Below, piece after piece: positions 24,721-36,494 of a DNA stretch of 64,000 nucleotides. The notes beneath the pieces were generated by a model. It was not told where the DNA came from. It worked only from the letters and a program-made list of their open reading frames with translations, and ran no database searches. The stretch comes from Larix kaempferi (lineage: Eukaryota; Streptophyta; Pinopsida; Pinales; Pinaceae): assembly GCA_027924585.1 (NCBI GenBank), contig BSBM01000179.1, forward strand, positions 14,294,501 through 14,358,500. Reading direction: 5' to 3'. The first letter of the stretch is position 1; each line of letters opens with the position of its first letter. The translations under genes were made by a program, and so were the position numbers.

Positions 24721-27175
24721 TCTCTCCTAGAAAATCCAATTGAGTTCAGACCTGTTGCGTTGGAAAGATGGAAGGTCAGGCTACCACAAAATAGTATTCA
24801 GACCCTGTGGAGTGAAAATTTTGGAGTTACAACAGAAACAATCAGGTACATATTTCTGTCAAAACAAAATTATTTTTGGAGCACCTTCATTCATGGCTTC
24901 CGGAATTTAGGGTTTCGGAGAAAGTTAGAATCTTTGGAATCGGAATCCACGGCTGAATGCTACTCAGGAAAATCGAAATTTAAAGACCAAGATCGAATTT
25001 TTTTGGTTGGGTAGAAGACCGGGCTTGGTCAAACCCCAATTCGGGATTTTGATCGGAAAGATGGAAAATTAGGGCTTCAGCAAAAGTTGGAATTTTTGAA
25101 GTCTGTAACCACGGCTGGAAGCTCCTCAGAAAAAAAAGAGTTCAGAGCCTTGGATCGAACCTTTTGATTGGACAGAAGGGTGGGCTTCATCAAACCCTAG
25201 TTTGGGTTCCTGTCCAGAAGATCCAGAAGTTTCGAAGGCAATTTTGAGGGGTCAAATTTTAGAGATTTCAAAATTGAAGTATGCTAGTTTGATCAGCTCA
25301 GCAAGACACATCCTTCCATCCATTCAGAAGTGTGAAAGTCAAAGATTGAATTTTTAGGGTTTCTCTAGCAAACCCTAATCAAGCTCTAGATCAAGTTTCA
25401 GGGGGATTTGAGGCTAAGGCCTTACATAAGAAGACTAGAAGAAGTCTCGACAGGTATGACTTAAGGAGGTTCAGGTATGTCTTGAAATGTGATTCTTGAT
25501 TAAGTTCATAATGTGTTTGTCTTCATGCTATTTATTAGTACAATCTTGATTAATGTTAGAATTGTCTTATCACCCTAGTAACAGTATGAATGCATGTGAA
25601 TGATCGAAGACATCCATTGATTAGGGCTATATGATTGTACTAATGCATTATGGTGTTGTATGAGGTTGATGTTGTCTGCTAACAAGATACAGGTACATCA
25701 CAAAAGACAAATCAAGTTCCATAACCATGACAACATGAAGACAAAGACTCATCCATAATCTTTGTTCTACTTACAAGGTATGTATTACTTTGTTATATTA
25801 TGCTTAACCTATCAAATATGCAGGTTCTAGCACAGGATCTCTAAATCATTGAAGAGAACAAAGAAAATATTGTTTAGGTATGTTAGACATAACTAAGCAG
25901 GTATACTAATCCAGGTATGTTTTCCTATGTCAAGTTAGAATCTTACCTTGTGTTAGGATCCCTTATATAAGTATACTTGGTATGATTGGTCATGCTAGTA
26001 ATCAAGGGTTTATGCATATTATGTCTCTTATCTTGATGATTTAATTAAACAGAAGAGTACTATAATCAAACAAGAATATGCATGAGTAAAAGAAGACTTC
26101 CTTGAAACCCTGGATACTAATGATCATGACTATACATATTCAAGATTATTTAGAATTAGAATGTTTTGATAATATTGAGAATATACTAATGAATCTATGT
26201 TTGTGTATGAGATCATGAGGATGACACTAGTGCCACTTGAGCATGCACAGTGGTACAGAATGAATAGAAGTTCAAAAGACATATAGAAGTTCAAGCGGGA
26301 GGCAACCACACAAACATAAAAGATAAGTATTTGAGTTGTTATTTGAAATACTAAATGATATTGTCTGTAATAGGTTGTATGCATATTTGTATTCCTATAA
26401 TATATCATGCTGAGTGTAAACATTCATAGAGCATTGAACAGTATACTACTAATATGCATATGATTGGTAAGTTGGACAAACATTCCATTGTTGCTTGTCT
26501 AGAATGAAACCTCTTTACTGACATGCTGAGAGCTGTGCACACTCTCGATAGTATGTTCTGGTAGAGATGGAAGGCATCTAGATAGCCACTGTATGCATAT
26601 AGGATATGGAAAAGTGTTGTGCCAAAGTATTGGTCAAGATAGTTGCATAACTATGTATCTGTATGCATAATAGGTTATCATGTCAATGTGATTTGATGAT
26701 TATGAAGTATTACTAATCATGTACTTAATTTTGATTTGTGGGAAAGATCATGATGAATGATGAACACTGAACAAGCGATGGATGTTCAACAAAAGATTTA
26801 CAAATCAAACACACTATAGAAGGCTTGTGGCTAGAAGATTCTCTTAGAAAGAGGAAGAGAATCATGATGAGATGTTTTCTCCAAGTGGCTAGATAAGACC
26901 ATTTTCTTAATGGTGTAATTAAAGAAGAAGTGTGAATCAAATTCTGTATGGGTTCCCAGGATCGATAATCAATTGATGAGCTTAATGATCACCATGGGTG
27001 ATGAGGATCTCAACCTTTGCTACAAGGTTGAATATTGTTTCTATACACAGATGACATGGTTGAAAGAAGGAACTCACCATAGAGTTCAAATGATATTGAG
27101 GCTCATATCAGTATACCCATCTAACGAGAGATGGCACAGATAGATATGCAGAAGATCATTCAATGCAGAGTGTGA
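24721..27175 (+). other. Leader and lost gag region of element 3
   Basis: No gag motif or zinc knuckle is recognisable. A stretch near 26470-26590 (ATTCCATTG, AGAATGAAACCTCTTT) matches 21010-21110 and, inverted, 49740-49810, showing a leader or spacer shared by the three related copies. The rest is AT-rich with stops in all frames. Confidence 0.5.
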
Positions 27176-27478
27176 ATGATGTTCAGTCACAAAGGGAGAA
27201 TTGACAGTTTCTTGATAAGCTTGGGCTTTAGCAAAAGTAAAGTTGTTCCTAACCTTTACCTTAAGGTTGTGGATGATGAACCTATCATACCATTATTGTA
27301 TGATGATGATCTCTTTCTGACAAAGAATGAGAAACAGATCATGAAAAGAAAGAAGAAGATGGCTGCAGAAATGAAAATGAAAGATCTCAGATTGATGCAT
27401 TACTTCCTAGGTCTGGAAGTATGGCAAGGCTCAGAAGGAATCTTTCTCAACCAAGGAAAGTATGCTGAGAAATATTAA
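27176..27478 (+). pseudogene. Reverse transcriptase palm/thumb fragment of element 3
   Basis: The fragment reads GRIDSFLISLGFSKSKVVPNLY, LLYDDDLFLT (the YVDD active-site box, here YDDD), MKDLRLMHYFLGLEV and IFLNQGKYAEK, in the order of a copia reverse transcriptase. It opens and closes with stops; the upstream fingers are missing. Confidence 0.85.
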
Positions 27479-27713
27479 AAGGACTTGATGTGTTGGTATG
27501 GCCACTCTTGAACTTGTTAGCAGATGACTCATCAGAGTTAGTGGATAGAACTCTGTACAGACAAAATACTGAGTCATTGATGTGTCTAATGAATACTAGG
27601 TCAGATATATGCTTTGTTGTGAACACCTTGAGTTAGTATCTAGTGGAAACTAGATGTGTTCACCTGATAAGCTACAAATCATGTGATACGGTACCTAAAG
27701 GATACAATAGACT

Positions 27714-28140
27714 TTGATCTATGTTATCTTGGAGATCATGACTTCAGATGGATACACAGATGTTGATTGGGCAGGAAGTGTATCATACAGGAAGAGCACA
27801 TCGAGAGGATGTTATTGTCTGGGATCAACCATGATCTCGTGGTTGAGTATGAAACAATCTAGTGTGGCTCTTAGCACAAGCAGAATATATGGCTGCTTGC
27901 TCTGCTAAGTTATGAAGCAGTATGGCTTCAGGATTGTTTGACTTAGAGATAGACCCAACTATGATCCTATGTGACAAACAGAGTTGTATCAAGATGGCAG
28001 AGAATCTAGTGTTCCAAGATATGGTGCAGAAAGGAACCAAAAGTTCGAATTTGTAACAAGTTACCAATGTACTAACCAAACTTCTACCGATCCGATGTAC
28101 TAACCAAACCTCTACCTCAAGTAAAGTTTTCTGAGACAAA
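27714..28140 (+). pseudogene. RNase H fragment of element 3
   Basis: DGYTDVDWAGS, RKSTSRGCY, SWLSMKQSSVALSTS and, after frame changes, LTKPLPQVKF mark a copia RNase H with several stops. The AEAEY region is damaged (SRIYG). Confidence 0.8.
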
Positions 28141-28164
28141 CTTAATATAGTTCAGAAGGACCCT

Positions 28165-28177
28165 CCTCGAAAGGGGG
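28165..28177 (+). other. Internal polypurine tract-like site
   Basis: CGAAAGGGGGAGTG directly after pol resembles the real polypurine tract at 30365-30377, but no LTR follows it. The tandem arrays lie between the two. Confidence 0.55.
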
Positions 28178-28304
28178 AGTGATGTGATAACTCATGATGA
28201 GATTGCCTGCATCGACAGTGAGGTCGATGATGAGGATACCTATATTAGTGATGCCGACAGAGAGGTTGGTGGATGGTCCTTAGACAGGGTCTAAGGTGAC
28301 AAGG

Positions 28305-28700
28305 GGATTGCATCATCCTTGAACATATGTTCTAAAGAGAGCCGTAGACATATGTCTTCAAGAATGAAGTCCTTGGTGGACATGATAGGATTGCATCATC
28401 CTCAAGAGAGCCGTAGACGTATGTCTTCAAGAATGAAGTCCTTGGTGGACATGATAGGATTGCATCATCCTCAAGAGATCCGTAGACGTATGTCTTCGAG
28501 AATGAAGTCCTTGGTGGACATATGAGAATTGCATCATCCTTGAACACAAGTTCTAAAGTGAGCCATAGACAAGTGTCTCCGAGAAAGAAGAGGGATTGTA
28601 TCATCCTTGAACACTTGTTCTAAAGAGAGCCGTAGATGTATGTCTTCAAAAATGAAGTCCTTGGTGGACATGAGAGGATTGGATCATCCCTGGACTTTAG
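28305..28700 (+). repeat. Tandem array, 69-bp units, degenerate downstream
   Basis: GAGAGCCGTAGACGTATGTC recurs at about 28336, 28405 and 28474 with 69-bp spacing. Looser units with TTGAACACTTGTTCTAAAG inserts continue to about 28740. Each unit contains GGATTGCATCATCC, which links this array to the next one. Confidence 0.85.
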
Positions 28701-28830
28701 TCCTAAAGAGAGCCGTAGACATGATGTCTCCGAGAATGAAGTCCTGAATGAACAGGTAGGGGATTGCATCTTCCCCGGACCTCGGTCCTAGAATTGAGCC
28801 GTAGACTGATGTCTTTGAAAAATTGAAGAT

Positions 28831-29310
28831 AGGACTGCATCGTCCTTGAACTAGGTTCAAAATGTACATGAGGACTGCATCGTCCATGAAATGGGTTCAA
28901 AATGTACGTGAGGATTGCATCGTCCATGAACTGGGTTCAAAATGTACGTGATGACTGCATCGTCCATGAACTGGGTTCAAAATGTACGTGAGGACTGCAT
29001 CGTCCATGAACTGGGTTCAAAATGTACGTGAGGACTGCATCGTCCATGAACAGGGTTCAAAATGTACGTGAGGACTGCATCGTCCATGAACTAGGTTCAA
29101 AATGTACGTGAGGACTACATCGTCCATGAGCTAGGTTCAAAATGTACGTGAGGACTGCATCGTCCATGAACTGGGTTCAAAATGTACGTGAGGAATGCAT
29201 CGTCCATGAACTGGGTTCAAAATGTACGTGAGGACTGCATCGTCCATGAACTGGGTTCAAAATGTACGTGAGGACTGCATCGTCCATGAACTGGGTTCAA
29301 AATGTACGTG
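28831..29310 (+). repeat. Tandem array, 12 units of 40 bp
   Basis: Twelve units in exact 40-bp register, each AGGACTGCATCGTCCATGAA followed by CTGGGTTCAAAATGTACGTG, with few substitutions. The high identity suggests recent expansion or homogenisation. Confidence 0.95.
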
Positions 29311-29474
29311 ATGGGATTGCATCATCCCTAGACATGAGACTTGTCTTAAAGTGATAAGGACTGGTCATCTTGGAACTTGATCTGGATTGTATCATCCATG
29401 GACCTATGTTCTAAAGAGAGCGGGATTGATCATCCTGTAATATGATCGTGTGTGTTGCAGGGTATGCTGCTATG

Positions 29475-29713
29475 TTTTGATGATAGATGTATTAGTGAGA
29501 ATACATGCTTTTGATGATAGATGTATTAGTGAGAATACATGCTTTTGATGATAGATGTATTAGTGAGAATACATGCCTTTGATGATAGATGTATTAGTGA
29601 GAATACATGCCTTTGATGATAGATGTATTAGTGAGAATACATGCTTTTGATGATAGATGTATTAGTGAGAATACATGTTTTGATGATAGATGTATCAGTG
29701 TGGATACTAATGC
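29475..29713 (+). repeat. Tandem array, 34-bp units, about seven copies
   Basis: Units TTTTGATGATAGATGTATTA plus GTGAGAATACATGC start at 29475, 29509, 29543, 29577, 29611 and 29645; a diverged seventh ends the array. Confidence 0.92.
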
Positions 29714-30120
29714 AGATGATCGAGATGCTGTAGATCGAGATGATCCAGATGCTGTAGATCATGATGATCCAGATGCTGTAGATCGAGATGATCCAGATGT
29801 TGTAGATCGAGATGATTCAGATGCTGTAGATCGTGATGATCCAGATGCTGTAGATCGTGATGATCTAGATGCTGTAGATTGAGATGATCCAGATACTGTA
29901 GATCGAGATGATCCAGATGTTGTAGATCGAGATGATTCAGATGCTGTAGATCGAGATGATTCAAATGCTGATGCTGTAGATCGTGATGATCCAGATGCTG
30001 TAGATCGAGATGATCCAGATGTTGTAGATCGAGATGATCCAGATGCTGTAGATTGTGATGATCCAGATGTTGTAGATCGAGATGATCCAGACACTGTAGA
30101 TCGAGATGATCCCAATGCTG
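29714..30120 (+). repeat. Tandem array, 24-bp units
   Basis: About 16-17 units of GATGATCCAGATGCTGTAGA plus TCGA. Because 24 is a multiple of three, frames stay open on both strands (DAVDRDDP on plus, GSSRSTAS on minus); I take these frames as a by-product of the repeat, not as genes. Confidence 0.92.
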
Positions 30121-30362
30121 ATGATCGTATGATGACGATGCTGATGATCGTGAGGATCTAGATGTTGATGTTGTTGTAGCTGTTCGAAGTGCTACAGAAG
30201 ATAAAGAATCAATACTGAAGATGTTGATGTTCCAGTATTGAAGATGTTCCAGTAACTGCTTGAGTTACTGATGATGATTGAGAAAGCTTCCAATGATTTA
30301 TAGATGTATCATGTATGATGTTGATGACTCCTTGCTCGCGCAGATGCTGTTATAATATCCTT

Positions 30363-30377
30363 CTCGTTAAGGGGGAG
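30363..30377 (+). other. Polypurine tract of element 3
   Basis: CTCGTTAAGGGGGAG ends exactly at the 3' LTR, as expected for the plus-strand primer. Confidence 0.85.
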
Positions 30378-30981
30378 TGTTGAGATATTGTAACTTCAAA
30401 GAATATTATAATTGTACTTTATTATTCCGGAGATGTTTCATTCCTCCTTGAAGATCTTATTGTATATCCAGAATGTTTATTCCTCCGTCGGAATGTGGTA
30501 ACTTGGGTTATTAGACTTCCCTAGTGGGGGTCGGCCCTATATGTGTTATGTGGGTTGAAGGGTTATTAGACCACCCTAGAGGGGTCGGCCCAGTCAGTTG
30601 TAGTGGGGTATTTAACCCATTGGTTAAATACGAGCCTACATGTCTTGTGTAAAAGACAAGTCGGAGTAGTGTATAAATAGAGGAGGTGTATTCCTCATTT
30701 AACACACACTCACTCACTTGAGAGTGGCGCACTTGTGGAGGAGAGGTCTGCTATGGAGAAGAAGGAGCTTATGCTCAGGGTTTGCATCTTTGTATATTGC
30801 TGGTCATCTATATTGAGGAAGCTTTGCTGGGTTTTCTACCCCATGAGGGTTTCCCAGGATAAATCTGTGTCTCTTGTGTTTATGCTATGCTTGTTGTTTC
30901 TTCAGTGATCCTGTATATGCTATTATTGTGAAATGGAATGTAATGCTGCTATTTTCTGTCTTAGCATATTAAATCTTAACA
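30378..30981 (+). repeat. 3' LTR of element 3
   Basis: 604 bp, paired with 23451-24055. The right flank TTTTT repeats the left flank. Confidence 0.92.
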
Positions 30982-32020
30982 TTTTTTAGATTCACTCCCT
31001 CTTTTGTGTTTATCGATCTCTATATTCATTGGAAATTGCATAGATTGTATTCCATTTGCATCCAACCTTGGTTTTTCTATTAGAAGTTTGATTACTTGTC
31101 AATTCAATCTCAACGGTTATGAATATTTTTCAAATTGTTAGGTATTTTTTATGTTTCTAAAGTTTCCTCTATATGGGTTCTTGGTTTATCTCGGTTAGAC
31201 ATTGCTTATTAAAAGCTGTAGAGAGGAACAATGCAAATTTTGTCGCTTTTTATGTCCTAATACCTTTCAAACACCTTAAGACCCAAATCAGAAGCATTTG
31301 GAGCCATTTGGAGGCATTCGAGTTATTAGGAGTCAAACATGAACAATATAATTATGGAGCTAATATGAAATGGGTTGTTTAAAAAAACAACACAACCTTA
31401 GATGTTATTGCTACGACATGTGATCTCTCCTTCTTTTCCTAATTTAATGTTTAATCTCAATGCCATCAATGCCATCTTGGAAGATTGATCTTGTTGTTTA
31501 GACTTCTCTTATCTCTTATGGGAATCTCTCCCTCTTCTTCATCGACTTCTACCCATGTTACATTAGATCTTCTACAAACCCATCTACAAACAATGTCTAG
31601 AATTGGTATTATTCATCAAACAAGGGATTTCTTCATATTGTTAGCATTTTTGTCTTTATGTTTTTTAATTTTATTCTATATGGATTCTTGGGTTATTAAT
31701 GTTTATAGAGAGGAACAATGCAAATATTGTCACTATTCTAAGGTCTCCACATAAGGTCTCTCACTCCAAGGGAGAGGGTGGAAAAGGTGCTAAAAAATTG
31801 GACGAATCACACCAAAGTTGCAAACGTGTAGCAACGTGGCAGACACACCCAGATAATCGACGGTGGAAATGGGTTCCTGCGCTAGAAAGTGCATGATGGT
31901 TAAACTTGGAAAAGGTAGAGAAGAAATTAAATCGCTTACCTCGTGGCAAGTGTTAGTGCAGTCCTCTATGAAAAGTGGTTAAATTTAAACCACTCATCGC
32001 AAGTTCGGAAACCACCTAAG
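30982..32020. other. Intergenic DNA right of element 3
   Basis: No gene is supported. GAGAGGAACAATGCAAAT occurs at about 31213 and 31702 within longer similar text (GGTT...GGACATTG-like), an old internal duplication. The 31790-32020 part is likely the 5' flank of pseudogene copy III. Confidence 0.4.
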
Positions 32021-32028
32021 CATATGTT

Positions 32029-32037
32029 CTATAAAAG
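32029..32037 (+). promoter_or_regulatory. Possible TATA box of copy III
   Basis: TCTATAAAAGG lies about 180 bp before the ATG at 32210. The placement suits a plant core promoter with a leader of about 150 nt; function is inference. Confidence 0.35.
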
Positions 32038-32209
32038 GTTTTTTCGAAGTTTTAAAAAATGTTTTTGTCGCTTAATTATTACCTGGAGGAAAAGAACAGT
32101 CCGTGGGAAACACGTCGTTGTCTTCGTCAACTAAAATAACGCCCAAGAAGTTCACTTCACAGTTCACAGGTAGCTCGAAACCCTCAGTGCTTAGATTTTG
32201 TGTCCCAAA

Positions 32210-33420
32210 TGGAAAAAACCCAAGACGTTCATCCCTTCAATGAAAATTCATATGGAAACAAGAAGCTTGTATTTGACCCTGTTTTCGACCCTATTTTGTC
32301 TGTGTGTAGTATTTCGCAGTCTAAGGAGAAATTTATGGAGTTTAAGTTGCAGGGAAAGGATGTATTTAATGTTTTTGGTTCTTTTCTGTACTATTTTTGT
32401 GTTGAACAAACCCTACACTTCCCCGAATTTGTTTGTTGGTGTGCGACGATTTATTCGCAGGGAGAAAGGGTAATCATTAATGTAAAAACGACCAAAATTC
32501 TATGCCCAGTAAATGCGCAGACTATCCGTGAGGTTCTAAGTTTACTTGAAACATTCCCCAAAATCCCTGAGTCATTTAACGAATAAAATTTGGCAAATTT
32601 TATAGAAACAACAGTCCTACAGAAAAAGACAAGTTTTTATTACAAGTCTTGAAAGATGGTTAGTCGCATGAAAACCTATCGTTCCCATTGAGTATTGATG
32701 TCTTTCAGCGAGATACCCAGTTAGTTTTGCCCTTGTTGAGTCAAATTTTAGGTCTAGATAGTGATAAGTCGAATCACGGAAGTTATGTTAGGTTTCCTTC
32801 TCCAAGTAATTTCATCAGAGTCATAGTCGAGTCGGGTGTGTTGTTTTAATTTTGATGAATTCCTAGCTGAAACGATTCATGTCCAGTTGGTGAATTTAAA
32901 CCAATTGAACCATTTCAGGTATCAGTTATATTGTTCAAACATTTCGAAATCCAAGTTTCTTGGTACCAACTTTTCTCATGACCTTAATAAATAGGTCAAT
33001 ATGTTTGAGTTCACCCATAAAATCATTGCAGAAATTTACAGAATTATTTTTAATGCTGAAATGCCCCGAGTGTTAGAAGAAAAAGAAACTTTGCAGCCTA
33101 CACCAGAAGGCCAAACAGGTGATTGGTTCTTGTATAGAGAACATAATATAATTAGGGTGTATGGTTTTACTAGAGCTTCTGATGTGAAATTCCCCCTTAA
33201 AGTTGGTCCATTCATCATTAAGAATAAGGCAACCCTCTCTGTAGTAGAAAAATTACTAAAGATTATGGTTTTCCAAGAGGCTGAAAGGATGAATTATGAT
33301 CCTCATCAAATTATATCACAAAGGAGACATCTAAAAGGAAACAAGTCTTTTGATCATCAAACAGTAGAAGGATTGAAATAAATGGCAAATTTATTCAAAC
33401 TTGAACAAGAAAATAGGGGT
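32210..33420 (+). pseudogene. N-terminal half of the coiled-coil family, copy III
   Basis: From ATG 32210 the open frame gives MEKTQDVHPFNE and then HFPEFVCWCATIYSQGER and NAQTIREVLSLLE, which match SFPEFVEWCASNYSSIER and DTQTLRKALSVP of copy II. A stop at 32584 and frame changes follow, with LLSQILGLDSDKSN near 32730 matching FLGLDSD of copy II. The same frame as the start resumes at 33001 (AEIYRIIFNAEMPRVL, GDWFLYREHNIIRVYGF, NYDPHQIIS). Matching ends at about 33420, before the nuclear-signal and coiled-coil parts, so the copy is truncated. It shows that N- and middle domains of copy II are conserved, not chance frames. Confidence 0.7.
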
Positions 33421-33789
33421 TGGATCAGAGAGATTTCTTTGAAATTTCTTTTTTTAGCGATGATTTCAAAGATCGTTTTGTATAAATTTTGATTTTACAG
33501 AGTAATAGGGGTTGGATCCGAGAGCAAAAAATACAGTGACGTAATATGTTTTGAAGACTTTAATGAAGAATAGAAGTAAAAGTATATCCGAAAAAGAGAT
33601 TCATATGTTTTTACTTTCTTCAGTATTTTAATTTCTTTTTGTGGATGTATTTCGTGTTACACCATCTTATCGCTTTGCCTCATAGTTGACTGTAATACAT
33701 GGGTTATAATTCATTTTATATGCTCTGATCCACACGTTTACATATTGTCAATGTTCTTTCTTCCAAATTAATGCAGAATTCATCCTAGA
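33421..33789. other. Intergenic DNA
   Basis: I see no gene or clear repeat. ATAGGGGTTGGATC occurs twice (about 33411 and 33509), a small duplication. Confidence 0.4.
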
Positions 33790-34690
33790 ACTTAGATTGG
33801 ATAAGTTATAACATATAAACAATATTTATCCCGACTTCCGACCTCCGACACGAAGGATGACCGCCCCTTCGTTTATGATAAAATTGTGAACAACTATATC
33901 CAACCATTCACCTATATCCATAATAGTGAACACTAGAAGGATCGAACGACCCTTCTTGCAGTCTAGAACTATTTTGAACAGAATACTCGGCAGAAGAAAG
34001 GTCAGCTGACACTTCATTTACGAGTGAATTATAAAAATATTTAACCCGCCTAGGCTAGGTCAACAATTCCAGACTTCCAACTTACGCAATGAAATTATAG
34101 TTGGGATCGGTATATTGTCTAAGTTATAACATATCAACAATATTTGTCCCAACACGCGACAAGAAGAATCGGTTGCCCCTTCGTTTAGTAGAGAACTGTA
34201 GACACCTATAGGCTACAATTCACCTGTATCCGGAATGGTGAATGCAAGAAGGATCGATCGACCCTTCTTGCAGCCTAGAACTATTTTGAACAGAATACTC
34301 ATCACAAGAAAGTTCGGTCGACCCTTCTTGCACCCCTCATGAGGATTTCATCGCCTTTACCGAAGATGCAAATATGTTGCGGATTGCAGATACCTAGATT
34401 TCTTAAAACGTTCCATTAATACCGCTATCCCACAACCCGGAATGTAGATTGTAGGATGGGACAAGAATTATTGACTCCCTACATCCGCTGTAAATAGTGG
34501 GGAATGAAGATTGGCTACAAGAAGGATCGGACGCCCCTTTGTTTAGTATAAAATTGTGAACACCTATATCCAGGAGTTCACTTGTATCCAGAATGTTGAA
34601 GACAAGAAAGATTGGCTGACCCTTCTTGCAATCTAGAACTATTATGAAAAGAATACTTGGTAGAAGAAGGGACAACCGCTCCTTCATTGC
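33790..34690 (-). repeat. Hairpin cluster G
   Basis: About nine diverged palindromes near 33852, 33935, 33993, 34152, 34250, 34308, 34518, 34612 and 34670, with the usual order of a GGATCGG...CCGCCCCTTC type followed by a GGATCGA...CGACCCTTCTTGCAG type. No recognisable tail follows. Confidence 0.75.
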
Positions 34691-35574
34691 ATGGCAATTT
34701 TTAACAAAGGAAAGGTAGCCATTTAGTTACTGTCAAAATGATTTGGTCTGGTGGGAAAGAAGATATAAGAAACAATCCAATCAATACTCTTTAATCATTT
34801 TTATTTGTTATCTTTGTATGATTTGTAGATCTGGTTGTCCAATAATTGTGCAAGCTTAATTAAGGTTGCCATCTATTCAATACAGCTAAATTCCATTCTT
34901 AATACCATAAATCTTTTCAAATTATCGAGTGGCCTGCACATACTTTTGTCCAATTTTAAGGCTTATCTCATTTGATCTCATGGAGGAAGAACATACCTAT
35001 GTAAGTGGGAAATTTTCTTTCAATATGCATGGGAGCAAGATTAAACCCCTTAGCTAGATTAATTTTGCTTATATTATATCAAAGATTCAAAATGAATATA
35101 ACTTTGGTCCATATGTGTATTGTGCCATTCCATTGTAGCTCTCTTACCTGATTATTTCAATTTTTCTTTGAGGTAGTTGTTTAGTTATTGCATCAATTTT
35201 GTTGGACTTGGTCCCAGATGGAATGTGCATTCACCAAGGTGCTAGAGTCTATTTCGGTCTATCTAAATTAACTTTCCCCCTTGACCTCGACCAAGGGAGG
35301 AAGGGGGCAACCGAATAAAATAGTACTCAGATCCCCATGCATTCCATTTTTTATATTATCTATCTTTTCCTATCATTCATGCACCTCTAGGGATAAAGGA
35401 ATTTCTCTTAGCCGTCCATATTGCATTATCAATATGGTACTGTTGATCTCCTTCCATGCTTAGCCCCATGGCCTTCCGTAGTCTTCAATCTCTCAAACGC
35501 TGCCTTCCTCGCACCTTGGATCTGCATAATTATTATCAACTATCGATCTGGCCCCTGTCCGCATCCTGACTCCC
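34691..35574. other. Intergenic DNA
   Basis: No gene is supported. The part 35320-35520 resembles 11530-11690. Confidence 0.4.
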
Positions 35575-35880
35575 AACATCTGGCAAGAAGGATTGACCGC
35601 CCCTTCCTTTAGTAGAGAATTGTGAATTCACCCGTATCCAGAATGGTGAACAGAAGAAGGATTGACTGACCCTTCTTGTTGTATTGAACTATTACGAAAT
35701 GAGTCCTAGGTACAAGAAGTTTCGGCCTAGCCTTCATTTACGAGGGAATTGTAAAAATATTCAACCTCCGAAGGTGAGGGTGTCAATTCATGTATATGAA
35801 GGATGGTGAACACTGGAAGAAGACTGAGATAAGGGTCAGCTGACCTTTTGGCATCACCTTGTAAACAGGTTGAAGTCTAA
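35575..35880 (-). repeat. Short hairpin cluster
   Basis: Four diverged palindromes near 35586, 35655, 35718 and 35845 with family spacers (CCAGAATGGTGAAC, ACGAGGGAATTGTAAAAATA). Confidence 0.7.
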
Positions 35881-36494
35881 CCTGAAGCGAATATGGGGGT
35901 TGCATAATCAAGATTCTCTTAACCATGGCGATGCACAAATGTCGTTACCATCTTCGCATAACATTCTATTTAACATCAACTAGAACACTAGATGACTTCG
36001 CACTTGGAAGCTATCGCAGTTTACAAAACTAAGTTGAATCTCTAATGTATTCACTAGTTTGCTATGAATTCGTCAAACTATGTGCTTCTTCTTCACAATC
36101 ACGCACTTGTATTACAATTAATCAATGTGCAATTACCATTCACATACATATAAATTAAGCACAAAAACTCACATAAACTCGAATAAAAATCATGTGATAA
36201 ACTCATACACATATACAAGAAGGATCGACCGCCCCTTCTATGATGATCGCTCATTCTATGATCGATCCTTATCCCAAACGAATCTATAAAATGTGCATTC
36301 TATCTCTCATGGATAATGCTAGCAAATTTGATCTTAATCAATCAATTGATTTTGAAAATGAGGGGTCGTTCCCTAACCATCAATCATTAGCATGAAAATT
36401 TGCAAGTATACATCTAATATTAAAACACTAATTTATAATTATAGACATTGTATGCATTCTGATATTGACTACTTAATATTGACTGTTTTGTAGA
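35881..36494. other. Intergenic DNA with one isolated hairpin
   Basis: A single palindrome-type unit, AAGAAGGATCGACCGCCCC, lies at about 36217. Otherwise the stretch is AT-rich without a gene. Confidence 0.5.

Larger units (their letters stand above)
23451..30981 (+). mobile_element. Ty1/copia LTR retrotransposon, element 3 (coding-dead)
   Basis: Two LTRs (23451-24055 and 30378-30981) begin TGTTGAGATATTG and end CTTAACA. They differ by about 12 substitutions and a small indel, roughly 2 percent, and most changes are transitions. The flanking duplication is TTTTT on both sides. A primer-binding site TGGAATCAGAGC follows the first LTR and the polypurine tract GTTAAGGGGGAG precedes the second. 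Only scraps of pol survive inside, so replication would have depended on helper proteins, or decay followed insertion. Four tandem arrays fill 28.3-30.1 kb. Leader, LTR and array layout show kinship with element 2 (45986-53049). Confidence 0.93.

Noticed and set aside
29607-30115. Open frames of Asp-rich and Ser-rich octapeptides
   Set aside because: They arise from the 24-bp tandem array, which stays open in several frames on both strands.
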